A DNA stretch of 40,207 nucleotides from Jaenimonas drosophilae. Its lineage: Eukaryota > Euglenozoa > Kinetoplastea > Trypanosomatida > Trypanosomatidae. Both the position numbers and the translations under genes were made by a program. The notes below the pieces were generated by a model that ran no database searches, was not told the DNA's origin, and saw nothing but the letters and a program-made list of their open reading frames with translations. The stretch covers positions 1 to 40,207 of the forward strand of contig JASAON010001492.1 in NCBI GenBank assembly GCA_030849065.1, given 5' to 3'. The stretch's first letter is position 1, and each line of letters begins with the position of its first letter. Of the stretch, positions 8,747 through 19,338 are shown in pieces.

Positions 8747-10520
8747 GCCCATCATCAACAACACCAACAACAATCATCATCATCATCATGTGCGCAACAA
8801 CAACACTGAGCAACCTGTGTTGGCTGCACTGCCAATGTATTGTATAAAAACCACAACATGCGTAAGTATGGCATGATGATGATGACGATGAAGGTGGAGC
8901 ACGATTGATGATCGTATTAATGTTTTTCTTTTTCATCTGCTGCACGTTGCTGCTTTAGCTGTGCTTTTTTTTTTTTGCTTCTGTTGTTGTCATGAGATGA
9001 TTCTCCACGGTGCGTGTGCGTGCGTGTGTATTCATCAGTGTTCCATCCATTTCCCACCACGACACACACACCCACACAAAAACAATATAAACATCCAACA
9101 ACAACTGTGGTTTTGTTCTTTTACTGGTTCGCTCCCTCATTGATTATCTCACGCTCTTTATGATAATGCCTGTTGATGTAGCAGTCATGACGATGATGTA
9201 CCACCACAACGTTCATGAGATTGCGTACAGCGTTGTTTCTTTTTTTTTGTTTGTTTTTTGTTGTCAGCGTGTTTTTTTTCCTTTTACTTCATCAGTAGTG
9301 AAAATCGCCTCCCTCCATCTACGCCGTTGAGCATGACGATAGATGTCGGAGACGTGTGCGTGTTGTGACGGGATGAAGAAACACACACACACACACATAC
9401 ATATACACATTTCTGAAACTTAAATTTTTTAAAACCCCTTTTCGTGTTTGGTGTTGTTGCAACTGACGCCCACACGCCTTATCCAATCCGCGGCTGTCGT
9501 TGTAAGAGCACCTCGTGTTTCGTTTTTTTTTTCATCCTGTACGTGTGTTTCTTGATAGGGGCGGCGTTTTTCTCCAAACAACAAAAGAATACGCGAAAGT
9601 TGGTGTTGGCGAACAAACACTTTGCATGGTAGCTCATCGTTGGTTGCGGAGTGATCCTCATCATCATCAACAACAACAATTCTTGATTTGTTTCTGTGCG
9701 AGTGATGATGATGATGATGATGATGTGAGTAGTCTCTGCCACACATGTGGCTCTTCTATACTCCGTATGTGCCATCAACTGTTGTGTTGATGGCAACCTC
9801 CTCCATGGTTGTTCCAGCCTCAGCATCAATCACGTATGAGCATGTGCGTGTGTTGTGTGTGCGAGAGAGATGTGTTGCTGCTCCTCATCATATACACACT
9901 TGGCCGCTTATACGTGGATGTCTGCCGATGGTCCCCCCCCTTCCATCTCCTCTTTTCATCCACTGACACACACCGCAGTTACTAATTTTTTCATTTATTC
10001 TGCGCAGGTTTGTGTTTTTTTTTTTTTGGATGAAGAACACCTCATCAACCACGCACACCACACTCTCCAAGCAGGTACATACGTGTGTGCGTGTATGTAC
10101 GCTAGCCAGTTTGGTTCTTGTGTTTGCTGACGGATGTGTGTATGCGCACCAAGTGTTTTTCTTGTGTTGTTGTTGGTTTCGTACGCGTCCTTCTTGAGTT
10201 GATCATCGTCGTGGTGCGCGCTGTGAGGGACTTGATGTTGAAGTTGGTACTCCAGCAAGTGGATGTATGGCACATCACTAATCCTCCCAAAACTACAAAC
10301 TAAGCTCGCGCAAAAAAATGTGTTGGAGAGCATCATTATTATGTTTATCATCTTCCTGATGCCACGCCAACACCATGCTTCATCTTCTTCTTGATGTTCT
10401 TCTCTCTGTTTGCGCAACAATTTCGTCGGGGTATCAATAGTCGTAGCGGCACATACGCACACGTGGTGTGGCCAATTTAGTGAGAGGTGTTGTATATCAT
10501 CATCAGCATCACTACCAGCG
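8747..10520. other. Intergenic spacer between members 3 and 4
   Basis: About 1.8 kb. It contains a CAT run (8775-8789), an AC run (9379-9397), a GAT run (9704-9724), short AAC runs, poly-T tracts and a C8 run near 9936. No protein-like open frame or RNA gene was recognised. It probably holds the 3' UTR of member 3 and processing signals. Confidence 0.6.
9704..9724. repeat. GAT trinucleotide run (7 units)
   Basis: Seven perfect GAT units in non-coding sequence. Confidence 0.85.
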
Positions 10521-10533
10521 GTACTTGTTTCAG
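10521..10533 (+). promoter_or_regulatory. Possible splice acceptor of member 4
   Basis: GTACTTGTTTCAG (AG at 10532-10533) is the best nearby acceptor-like site. It leaves a 52-base leader to the ATG at 10586. The pyrimidine tract is weak, so the site is uncertain. Confidence 0.35.
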
Positions 10534-10585
10534 CATATTCTGCGCCACGGTTGTACCATCTTCCTCAAGCATCAACACAGCGTCA

Positions 10586-12337
10586 ATGAGCAGCAGCACC
10601 AACGTTGGAGCGGATCTCCGTGATGACGAACAACAACAAAAGCAGGTGCGCACCTCACAGGTTGGGAACCACAAAGTGGCTGTGAAGCATCATGTTGTTG
10701 ATGGCAATATCAATGATGATAATGATTATGAAGATGATGATGACGTGGATGTGGGAGATGCCGACCGACTGAACTGGCTTCCCCGCAGCAGCGGTAGCAG
10801 CAACCACACCAACAACACCACCAACAACAACAGCTTCACCAAGGATGATGTTGCAACACGCCTACACAACGTTCTTCTTCCCCGCGACTCCACACACCAA
10901 CACCCGCAACGTGTTCTTGGCAGAGTTGGCGAGGCCGTGGAACGGAGGCGCGAGAAGAGCGTCGATCTGCTTGAGCCAAGCTCTGCCATGACGTTGGCCG
11001 AGGTGCTCCCATCACCGCTCTCATCATCTTCAGCATCTGCATCAACGTCATCGGCATCCACCACACTACGTCGCTGGCGTTTACCATCATCACGCAGTGC
11101 CAACGCCAGCTTTAAGCCACTAGATGTGCTCCCATCATGGATGCCAAACTCCGCGCCGTTGACCTACACGGTCGTACCCGCGCACATGCGCAGCAACAGC
11201 ATCTCCGTGGATGGCCCGTTGATGATGTTGGAGGAGGATGAGAAGATGGAGAGGATGAGTACATTGGAGCTGCCTCTGCAGGTGCAGCAGCGATCACGTA
11301 CATTTCGTTCAGATGATGGAGAACAACAACAACGGCTGCATCAGCAACATCATGTTATGGATGAGAAGACCAAGGAAGCCTTCACGTGTGTGGCGCATCT
11401 TCAGCGACCCATCTCGATCATCTCGATGATTGACTGCGCAGATGTTGCAGATGTTGTTGGTGATGATGATGATGAAACATCTATATCTGCTTCTGAAGAA
11501 AAAGATGATGATGAAGATGATGCAACAGGCCAGAACGCACGTTGGGCAAGTCGCGTAGCACCACATGGTGTTGCCGAACGCTCATCGCATCCTAACCACA
11601 TCAATGTTGCCGCCACGGCGAATCATCGCCCATCTCTCGATTCATTCATGTACGCACCCGTCACCCACAAACGCTCCCACCAACTGAGCTTCTCCGGTGG
11701 TGCCATTCGCTGGAGCAGCGGCGCGCGTAGTGATGATGATGCCAACAACAACAACAACAACAACGGCAGCAGCAACAACAACAGCAACAACAACAACGGC
11801 AGCAGCAACAACAACATTCCTGCTTCTGATGATGTGTCTCGACGACGTTGCTCACTCCCAATCACTTCCTGCGTCGCTGGAAGTGCAGCGATGCCCACGC
11901 GGAGGATGATGATGGATGCACCAACCACCAACATGTACGCCGCCACACACCGCACACTCAGTGGAGCGTGCTTGCCAAGTTTTTCATCTCTCACGCACTT
12001 GGAGGCATTGATGATGGCCTCCAACACGTCTGATTTACAGCCGTCCATGAGTGAGGGCGATGCACAAGCACGGCGAGCATCGCTGCTGGCGGAGATGGAG
12101 CGCAACGGCCTCGCGTGCTTCACTGGTGCTGCGGATGCTTCCGTCTCCCGCTCTACGTACATGCCATCATCTCTGCGAGATGTGCTGCCAACAACGTGTG
12201 AGGGCGTTGGTGCCGGTGTGCGCATGGCGGAGATGTTGGTGGCCGCATCATCATCGCCATCGTCCTACTCACTAAACTCAATGCTGAACACACACAGCGA
12301 TGGCAGCTCCGACTTCTTTCTAGGTTCTGGCCTCTAG
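10586..12337 (+). CDS. Disordered family member 4
   Basis: The protein has 583 residues from the first ATG; the frame is open upstream but has no earlier ATG. It is rich in Ser, Asp, Asn, Gln and Thr, with an acidic N-terminal stretch, a second acidic stretch near the middle and interrupted Asn runs from AAC repeats (about 11748-11816). Island I (L463 to A478) reads P-S-F-S-S-L-T-H-L-E-A-L-M-M. Island II (504-514) reads M-E-R-N-G-L-A-C-F-T-G. Island III ends the protein with Y-S-L-N-S and H-S-D-G-S-S-D-F-F-L-G-S-G-L (570-583). R-R-A-S (496-499) lies only five residues before island II, so phosphorylation there could control binding at that island (inference). No known domain was seen. It ends in TAG. 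Confidence 0.8.
   Translation: MSSSTNVGADLRDDEQQQKQVRTSQVGNHKVAVKHHVVDGNINDDNDYEDDDDVDVGDADRLNWLPRSSGSSNHTNNTTNNNSFTKDDVATRLHNVLLPRDSTHQHPQRVLGRVGEAVERRREKSVDLLEPSSAMTLAEVLPSPLSSSSASASTSSASTTLRRWRLPSSRSANASFKPLDVLPSWMPNSAPLTYTVVPAHMRSNSISVDGPLMMLEEDEKMERMSTLELPLQVQQRSRTFRSDDGEQQQRLHQQHHVMDEKTKEAFTCVAHLQRPISIISMIDCADVADVVGDDDDETSISASEEKDDDEDDATGQNARWASRVAPHGVAERSSHPNHINVAATANHRPSLDSFMYAPVTHKRSHQLSFSGGAIRWSSGARSDDDANNNNNNNGSSNNNSNNNNGSSNNNIPASDDVSRRRCSLPITSCVAGSAAMPTRRMMMDAPTTNMYAATHRTLSGACLPSFSSLTHLEALMMASNTSDLQPSMSEGDAQARRASLLAEMERNGLACFTGAADASVSRSTYMPSSLRDVLPTTCEGVGAGVRMAEMLVAASSSPSSYSLNSMLNTHSDGSSDFFLGSGL
11748..11816. repeat. Interrupted AAC/AGC repeat encoding Asn-Ser-Gly tract in member 4
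   Basis: AAC triplets interrupted by GGC and AGC produce N7-G-S-S-N3-S-N4-G-S-S-N3. The near-duplicate N-G-S-S block suggests internal duplication of the repeat. Confidence 0.8.
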
Positions 12338-12982
12338 CCAAATACGTACGTACGCACAACTACAACAACAACAACAGATGATGGCATGTGTCAGCCGCTG
12401 AACCGATCGTTGTTGTTCTTTCTGTTTCTTAATTTTTTCTTTTCTTTTTTTTTTTTGCGTGCGGTGCAATCACCAAGTATGATTGTGGGTGGATCTTCCC
12501 CACATTCTTGTTCTTGTTGTGGTTGTTTGCCACACATCTCCACACCAACACCCGTTTAGGCTGCCAGTGTTGCAGCGCCATCACGTGTTATTGCTGGATT
12601 TGGTTTTGTTGTTGTTTTCTGATATTTTGATGATTGCGCAGTGCTGTTTTCTTCTTCACTTTTTTTTCTTTCACGGTGTGTTGTGCTTCTTACACATGCT
12701 CTCTAACACTCCCCCCACTCACGCACACATGAATCCGTGCATGTGCATCCAACACCAACCACGTCCCTCTTGTGTGTAGCTGAGGAGGCCACTGCTCTAG
12801 CGGCACACGTAGGCCATCATCTTTCGGTTTCCTTCATCATCTCGTGTTTTCCCCCTCCACCATCTTCGTGGTTGTGGCAGATATCACAAGTCCAGTGCAA
12901 ATTCTATGTTTTCTCCTGTTTTTTTTTGTGTACGACGAACGTGCTGAAGTTTTTTTTTTCCTCGAAATATTTGAGTCATGTG

Positions 12983-13015
<33 letters not shown>

Positions 13016-14048
13016 TGTTCATGCAGGTTGTGGGTGCGCTGCTGCTTCTTGCCAACACACATCATCATGCCAATACACTTCACATCATCATGCCAACCAC
13101 TGCAAACAACTCTGCCTCATTCTATGTTTTTTTTTTTTTTTCCCGTTTGCTTAGACAACTTCTACGCGCGCTTTCCCTCCATCGTATCTCTACACTACTC
13201 TCTTCACCACATGTGTATGAAGATGTGTGCGGGAATCCTCATGTTCGTCTGCTCACAACTTTGGCAAACGCGTTGCATCTAACAAGGCGGCGTGAGCGAT
13301 CATCTGCGTATCAACGTCGATGTGCTGGAGCAATACAACCTATATGCGAGCTGAGTGCGCTGGCTTTTCTCTGAGCAGTGTTTTTCTTCTTCATGATGAA
13401 TACCAAATCTTGATTTGTGTTGTTGGATGTTGTTCGTGGATGGAGGCGCGAGAGTGAGGGGCTGTGTGGCATGAAGGTTTTCTGCACTCATGCACACGCA
13501 ATCATCTCTCTCTCCCTCCTTGAATGTGCAACAACCACAACACCGGCATTTGTTGTTGCAGCACGCACGTGCTTAGTCCGTCTTCGTTGTATTTGTATTT
13601 TTCTTCCTGCGTGGATGTGGTCAAACCTCTTCATTGCATTGTGATGATGTTGGTGCAATCGGCAACAGAACACTGATATATACATATACATACAGTCTCA
13701 ACAGTGAAGAAGATGTTGTGCTCCACACGTGATGATGTGGCTGCACATACACTCCTTAAGGGAAAAAGAACGAAGAACACATTTTTTTTTCTCTCCAAGT
13801 CCATCATGGGGCTCGCCATTAATGGCCTAATTCGCCAAACAATGAAGTAGATGGTAAGTATGATGATGTTTTCTGTATTGCGCTCTTTTTTCATTTATTT
13901 TCTTTTTTTTGGTTGATGAGCATCACGCGCTGCGACGTGTTGCTCCCAATGACGATGTCCGAATATCTCCAACTCACTTCTGCCCCCCTCTCTCTTACAC
14001 CACAACCACGTACACTTGCACATACAACACACCTACACAATTCACACT
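12338..14048. other. Intergenic spacer between members 4 and 5
   Basis: About 1.7 kb. A CAA run follows the member 4 stop. The rest is T-rich with a ten-unit GAT run (12985-13014), poly-T tracts of up to 13 bases and scattered TGTT words. Open frames across it are Phe- or Ser-rich shadows. No gene was recognised. Confidence 0.6.
12985..13014. repeat. GAT trinucleotide run (10 units)
   Basis: Ten perfect GAT units, the longest uninterrupted GAT run seen in non-coding sequence here. Confidence 0.9.
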
Positions 14049-14084
14049 CTATTTCCACTCTCCTTTTTTGTTTTTTTCATGTAG
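14049..14084 (+). promoter_or_regulatory. Predicted trans-splice acceptor of member 5
   Basis: A long T/C-rich tract ends in CATGTAG, with AG at 14083-14084, followed by CTCATTTACTCAG. The leader to the ATG at 14124 would be 39 bases. A second AG lies 13 bases later. Confidence 0.55.
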
Positions 14085-14123
14085 CTCATTTACTCAGGTG
14101 ACGTCAATTATAATTTGTGCATC

Positions 14124-15911
14124 ATGCAACCTCGACGTGCAAGTGAGCATGTGCCGGTGTTGATGGCGGAGGAGGTGCGCTTGACCTCATCGCGTTCGAT
14201 GCCAAGCGCGCGATGCCGCTCGAGCATCCCTCGCCGCCTCTCCGTCGCTGCGCCATCCTCCAGCGAGGATCAGGAGCACAACAAGTCCATTGCCATTTCA
14301 GATCTCTCCATGCGCTCCATCGCCGCCACACGCCGGCCATCCTCGCACGCCACCTCCACGTCATCCACGCAGCACAAACGTGCATCTCCGATGATGGTTG
14401 ATCAGCCGCTCACCTCGAGCATGAAAACCATGACGAAGGTGCCGCCACTTCGTGCCGTGCCACTTCATCACCAACAACAGCAACAGCATCAGGAACAAAC
14501 CACAATATCATCTGCCAAACACAACGCCAACCCCAACAACAACACCGTGCGGCACATGTTTCTTCGTGCGTTCGGCTCCACCTCCACCAGTACCACGAAC
14601 AACAACACACATCGATGGAGCATCACCTCCCCGCCGAGCACGCGCTCACGTGTGGCAGCCATGAATAGCGGCGGAGGCACCGCTGCCTCCTCCGCACCTT
14701 CGGCATCCATCTCACTCAACAACAACAACAACAACAGTGTTGAGGATGGCAACGCCGCCGCCCCACCACGTACGCTCACCGAAGAATGGTCTGCCTTTAT
14801 TCAATCTGAGTGGAGTTCAGATTGGGCTACAGGCACAGGCACCACAGGCACCACGAACAACAACACAACAACAGGCAGTGAAGATGATCGCAGCGTATCC
14901 CGCCAGGTATCCAACCTGCGCGACCTCCTCACCGGTGGTGGCAGGCACCGCTCATCCTTTCGCGCCATCAGCCGCGCCTACTCCGGCGGGCCATCCTACT
15001 CCAGCAGAAACACAACCGACATTGATTTTCTCACTCCCATCACCAGCGACTTCCCCGACGGAAGCACATTGTTTGCTCAGCCACAAATACACACGCAGCA
15101 ACAACCAGATGGGGAGCTCTCTGAAGGCACCATCTCACGTCTGCCCATCCCCTTGCCACTTCAGAACAACAACAGCAACAGCAACAACACCAACGCACCA
15201 CCTCGCAACTCCGTCAGCCTCCTCTCTCCGATTCATCGCAGCTCACGGCCATTGGCGTTGCGTGTCCTCAGCAGTGGAGGTGGTGGCGGGGCGGGCGGAG
15301 ATCCTCTCACGCCGGGCCTCTCCAGCCCTGTGGCTGGTGCTGGGGCATCGGCCTCACTCGTAAACTGCTGCACCGCCATGGATGCTCAGAGCTCATCAAC
15401 GGCGGCGATGCTGCCAACTTTCATGTCCTTCTCCCGCGTTGAATCCATGTTGGATGATTGTAGCACACAACACGCCACCATGACCTTCACATCGCAAACC
15501 CCCATGAGCGGGAATCCTGCCATGGCATTGATGATGGCCACCACCAACCCACCTCCTCCATCGGTACATGGTGTGGCACCACCTACACAAACGTATACGC
15601 TGCCACGATCCTTGATGAGTGGGGAGGAGGTTACGTGCCACACCGTGCCGGCACACCGCATGACACACAAGTTGGAGGCCCCGTCACATCTTCGTGCGAT
15701 GCATAAGGAGCTGAAGGAGCTCGGCTTCGCCATGTTTGGTGGCCACACCGACACCAAGGCCTCCACAACATCCTCACAGAGCACATCCTACCCGTCACTG
15801 AAGCCAACACGTGCCCGTATGCCGAGTCAGGCTGCGGCGGAGCTCGACCAAACATTCCCAACATTAGCGTCTGGATCCAACTCACCACACACAGAAGCTG
15901 CAGAAGCGTAG
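14124..15911 (+). CDS. Disordered family member 5
   Basis: The protein has 595 residues from the first ATG after the predicted splice acceptor. It is rich in Ser, Thr, Pro, Asn and Arg, with an Asn run (14719-14736), a Gln/His stretch and a Gly run near 390. Island I (L430 to D445) reads P-T-F-M-S-F-S-R-V-E-S-M-L. Island II (526-541) reads M-H-K-E-L-K-E-L-G-F-A-M-F-G-G-H, about 95 residues downstream, a wider gap than in members 1-4. Island III is weak; the end is acidic and Ala-rich. Kinase-type sites R-R-A-S (4-7), R-R-L-S and R-R-P-S cluster in the first 80 residues. No membrane segment or known domain was seen. It ends in TAG. Function is unknown. Confidence 0.8.
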   Translation: MQPRRASEHVPVLMAEEVRLTSSRSMPSARCRSSIPRRLSVAAPSSSEDQEHNKSIAISDLSMRSIAATRRPSSHATSTSSTQHKRASPMMVDQPLTSSMKTMTKVPPLRAVPLHHQQQQQHQEQTTISSAKHNANPNNNTVRHMFLRAFGSTSTSTTNNNTHRWSITSPPSTRSRVAAMNSGGGTAASSAPSASISLNNNNNNSVEDGNAAAPPRTLTEEWSAFIQSEWSSDWATGTGTTGTTNNNTTTGSEDDRSVSRQVSNLRDLLTGGGRHRSSFRAISRAYSGGPSYSSRNTTDIDFLTPITSDFPDGSTLFAQPQIHTQQQPDGELSEGTISRLPIPLPLQNNNSNSNNTNAPPRNSVSLLSPIHRSSRPLALRVLSSGGGGGAGGDPLTPGLSSPVAGAGASASLVNCCTAMDAQSSSTAAMLPTFMSFSRVESMLDDCSTQHATMTFTSQTPMSGNPAMALMMATTNPPPPSVHGVAPPTQTYTLPRSLMSGEEVTCHTVPAHRMTHKLEAPSHLRAMHKELKELGFAMFGGHTDTKASTTSSQSTSYPSLKPTRARMPSQAAAELDQTFPTLASGSNSPHTEAAEA

Positions 15912-16103
15912 AGAGAGAGTGTGTGGGTGTGTGTGTGCGTACGTGGTGATGGTAGGGTGTATGTTGGTGTGTGCAGATGTGTGCGTATCACAAATCATGA
16001 ATGCATGTTTCTTAGCAAAATACTTGTGTTGTGGCCGGTGAAGGCATGCCGCACCATGAATGAACGAAACAACAGAAGAATAATCTCGTTCTTTGTGTTG
16101 CGG

Positions 16104-16124
16104 TTGTTGTTGTTGTTGTTGTTG
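16104..16124. repeat. TTG trinucleotide run (7 units)
   Basis: Seven perfect TTG units about 190 bases downstream of the member 5 stop codon. Confidence 0.88.
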
Positions 16125-16614
16125 CTGTGAGATGATGATGTGAGCGTAAGCTCTACTGCATCAAACTTTGCCGCCAGCTATTCATTCCTATACACGCTGT
16201 TTGTGTGCATCGATTTTTTTTTTCTCCATCCATTTTTCTTTTTTTCTTTTTCTTTTTCCTTTTTCCCCCCCTTCTCCCTAAACACAGCACATACAGCACG
16301 ATGCGCACCACCTCTTCCATTTGTGTGTGAGAGTGATGAACGTGTTGTTGATGTTGCTGCCGTTGTTTTTTCTTCATCTTCTTTATCATGCCAGCCTCGA
16401 TGGTTCTTTCTTTTTGCTCGTTTGCGTTCTGCTCATCACTCGCAACAGTGGGCTGGCGTAGCCCCGTTGAGCGATGCAGACACCCCCCTCCAGTGCTCGA
16501 TGTTCTTTTCTTTCTTTCTTATGTATTCCTTCGGGGTTTAGATGCTCCGCCATCAACGCGGCATCAACATCATCATCATGATCATCATCGCCACGTGTGT
16601 GGTGGAGATGGCTC

Positions 16615-16635
16615 TTGTTGTTGTTGTTGTTGTTG
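16615..16635. repeat. TTG trinucleotide run (7 units)
   Basis: Seven perfect TTG units in the same spacer as the preceding TTG run. Confidence 0.88.
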
Positions 16636-16775
16636 GCCATGCCGTTGATTGGCTTGATGATCTATTCTTTTGTTGGTGCAGCAATATGCCTATTTTCTTT
16701 TGTGTGCGCCATGACCTTCCTGCCTCTCACACACGCAAACCTCCCCCTGACGAGATGATGCTCCATCAACGACAT

Positions 16776-16822
16776 ACAACATACAACATCAAAACACTTG
16801 TTTTATTGATGTTGTATGTTGT
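16776..16822. other. Perfect 17-bp inverted repeat (hairpin)
   Basis: The left arm (16776-16792, ACAACATACAACATCAA) and the right arm (16806-16822) are exact reverse complements around a 13-base loop. AAAA and TTTT at the loop edges could add pairs across a bulge. It is the longest perfect hairpin noticed in the window. It lies in the member 5-6 spacer and is not next to any coding region. Confidence 0.85.
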
Positions 16823-17957
16823 TACGTGGTGGATGATGATTCTCTTCACCTCCAGTGATTCACTTTCTTCTCTTTTTCTAAAGCTCATGTGTGCTCAGGC
16901 AGAGTCCAGATGGTGTGTGCGAGAGACCTGCCAGCGTGAGCCACCGACACCAGCAACTTGTCAGGAATTTTTTTTTTTTTGGTTCTTCCTGATTCTGTTT
17001 TCATCCCCTCCCCCACCTCTTTTTGATTGTTCTCACCATGATGAATGAGTGCGCGTACTCCTGATGAATACGAAGCTCTTGGATATCCATCATGATTAGA
17101 GTGCTGCGGATTGTTTTTTTTCTCTGTTTTCACTCATCTTCGGTACTCATTCACGCTGATGATGAAGAGCCCACACCCTCAGTGATGCGCATTGTTGGTG
17201 TGTGCGTGTGTTGCACTTCATCATGAGTGGAGCGTTGGTTAGATGAATTCTTGTTTTATCCGCAAAGAATGATCAGCTTTTGTTCCTCATCCTTCTCATT
17301 GTGGTGCAGCAGACCTCCACAGCTATCCAGCCTTACCTCCTCCTTTCAACGCCCTATCATATGTTGATGACGCACACGGTTGTCTTGCGTGTGTGTGCTC
17401 ATCTCTTCTTCATGTTGGCTGAATTTGTTTGTGATGGTAGCATCCATATTAGTTGTATCTTCTCCTTTTTCTTGCTATTTTTTTTCATATCCACCTCCAT
17501 CTCTTTGCCGCATGCATGGATTGGTGAATGAGCTGAAACGAAGGAAAATGATTTTTTTTTTGATGTGCTCGCAATCGCCAGTATTGGAGAAGGATGAGCA
17601 CATCGACGCACGGAAACTTCCCACCCATCACGCACATCTTTCTACGGATGAGCACCACTTGCAATTCAGTGCTTGTTGCTACTGCTTCATCATCTTGATC
17701 ATCACCCAACGAACAAGTGTATGCGCATCACCCATCCTCACCATCATGTACCATCCATCTCTCTCCTTCTTCATTTCTTCACTTGTTTGTACGTAGGTCC
17801 TCCAAAGGTTGGTGGTGGATTGCACCACAGGCATAAACAATTTTTTTTTCTTGTTTGCTTGGCAATTCATTCGTTTGCCCCACCTCCACGGTTGTGCTGT
17901 TGTCAGCCACCCACTCCCGACTTGCACGTACCCCCTCTCACTCATCTTTCCCCATCA

Positions 17958-17975
17958 AACAACAACAACAACAAC
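17958..17975. repeat. AAC trinucleotide run in non-coding sequence
   Basis: Six perfect AAC units on the + strand, one of the few clear AAC runs outside a coding region here. Confidence 0.8.
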
Positions 17976-18234
17976 AAAGCGCCGTGGAGGCACGTCGTAG
18001 CCACCACCCCTTCCCTCAGACTCCTTCCCCTACACACATTGAACCAGCCTGTGCCTCGGCGTGTTGTGAGAATCGTCTTGTGAGATTTCTTAGGTCATTT
18101 TTGTTGTTATTGGGAGAATTTCTTTTTGTAGTTTTGTAAGTTTCTTTGACGCCCACAAAAACAACAAAATAAGAAGATTAACGACAAACGTACACAATCA
18201 TACACACACACACACGCACACCTTCAGCAGTACG

Positions 18235-18262
18235 TAAGGCCAGACCGGGCTTGTTGGCCTTA
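18235..18262. other. 7-bp perfect hairpin upstream of member 6
   Basis: TAAGGCC (18235-18241) and GGCCTTA (18256-18262) are exact reverse complements around a 14-base loop. It lies about 120 bases before the predicted splice acceptor of member 6. It could be a 3'-end or processing element, or chance. Confidence 0.45.
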
Positions 18263-18300
18263 ACACCTCATCTCATCATTGGCAGTGTGTGCCCACACAC

Positions 18301-18386
18301 ACCTCCCCCTTCATCTTCCTCTTCTTCACCCCACCCACACACCCACACGCACACGTGCATATACGTACATATACGTGTACGTGGAG
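18301..18386 (+). promoter_or_regulatory. Predicted pyrimidine tract and splice acceptor of member 6
   Basis: CT-rich sequence (18301-18335) is followed by CA-rich sequence; the first AG after it is at 18385-18386. The leader to the ATG at 18403 would be 16 bases. The long gap between tract and AG is allowed in kinetoplastids but lowers certainty. Confidence 0.4.
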
Positions 18387-18402
18387 CTGCTGCACAAGAG
18401 AG

Positions 18403-19306
18403 ATGGCCACAATCGCTCACTGCGGGGGCAGCTTTCGCTCTCCCACCACGACTTCCTCTGCCGAAGTGCGCTCGACGCACATGATTCATTCCGCCGGCTC
18501 ACGCAGCGGGCTCACTAATGATTCCGGTTGTTTTCATACGCAAGATGATGGTGCAGATTCGGCCACTCAACTGCACCGCCTCTCTGAATCACCACTACGA
18601 AGGCATTGGCTGGGGATGGCCGTGGCGGATGCTGATGGATCCGGAAACAACACCAACACGACCACGAACACCACCACAACTTCATCATCTCCATCCACAG
18701 GAACATCTACACCCGCGGTTGTGCCACTGACAGATCCCACGGTGCGGCGCCGCCCACTTGGTGCGATGCGCTCAGCCCAACGTGTTGTGGTGCCGCGTGA
18801 GCTGGAAACCGCCACGGATCATCCTTTTTCACCCTCTCCCCACGACACTACATTTCGTCCCTCCACTGTGGCACAGACCGGCACCACACGCACGGACGTG
18901 AGCGCAGAAACCGCCAGCAACTCCGCCACATCACCTCCGTTGGATCGCCCATCCACCACCGCCGCGTGCCGACTTCACTCACGAAGACGTGGCAGCCGCG
19001 GTGCGAGCGCCGTCACATTCATACCACTTACGATGGATGAGCAACTGAACATGCGCCTGCCCATTTTAGAAGTGCCGCCACACCACACACCCCAACACGT
19101 GGGTCAGCGCCATGTGTCGCAGATGGAGGAACACGCCGTGCGTGATGATGCAGATCTCTTGTTGGATGCTCCATCAGCGGTGGTTCTGGCAACAACGGAT
19201 GAGGGTGTGTTTGGCGCCTGTGATTGCGGAGATGCGGCGGCGAGCAAGACCCCATCGTCTGGGGTAGCCGCCCTCTTTGCATCGCCCAACACCCACACAC
19301 ACGCTC

Positions 19307-19338
<32 letters not shown>

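Larger units (their letters stand above)
15912..18300. other. Intergenic spacer between members 5 and 6
   Basis: About 2.4 kb without a convincing gene. It begins with a TG-rich stretch and contains two TTG runs, an AAC run (17958-17975), poly-T tracts, a 17-bp inverted repeat (16776-16822) and a 7-bp hairpin (18235-18262). An acceptor-like AG after a pyrimidine tract lies at 16882-16883 with no coding frame behind it. The spacer is long enough for an unrecognised non-coding RNA. Confidence 0.55.

Noticed and set aside
11623..12225. 200-codon antisense frame within member 4
   Set aside because: It is a shadow frame with a long Leu run that is merely the complement of the AAC repeat. The + strand frame carries all three islands.
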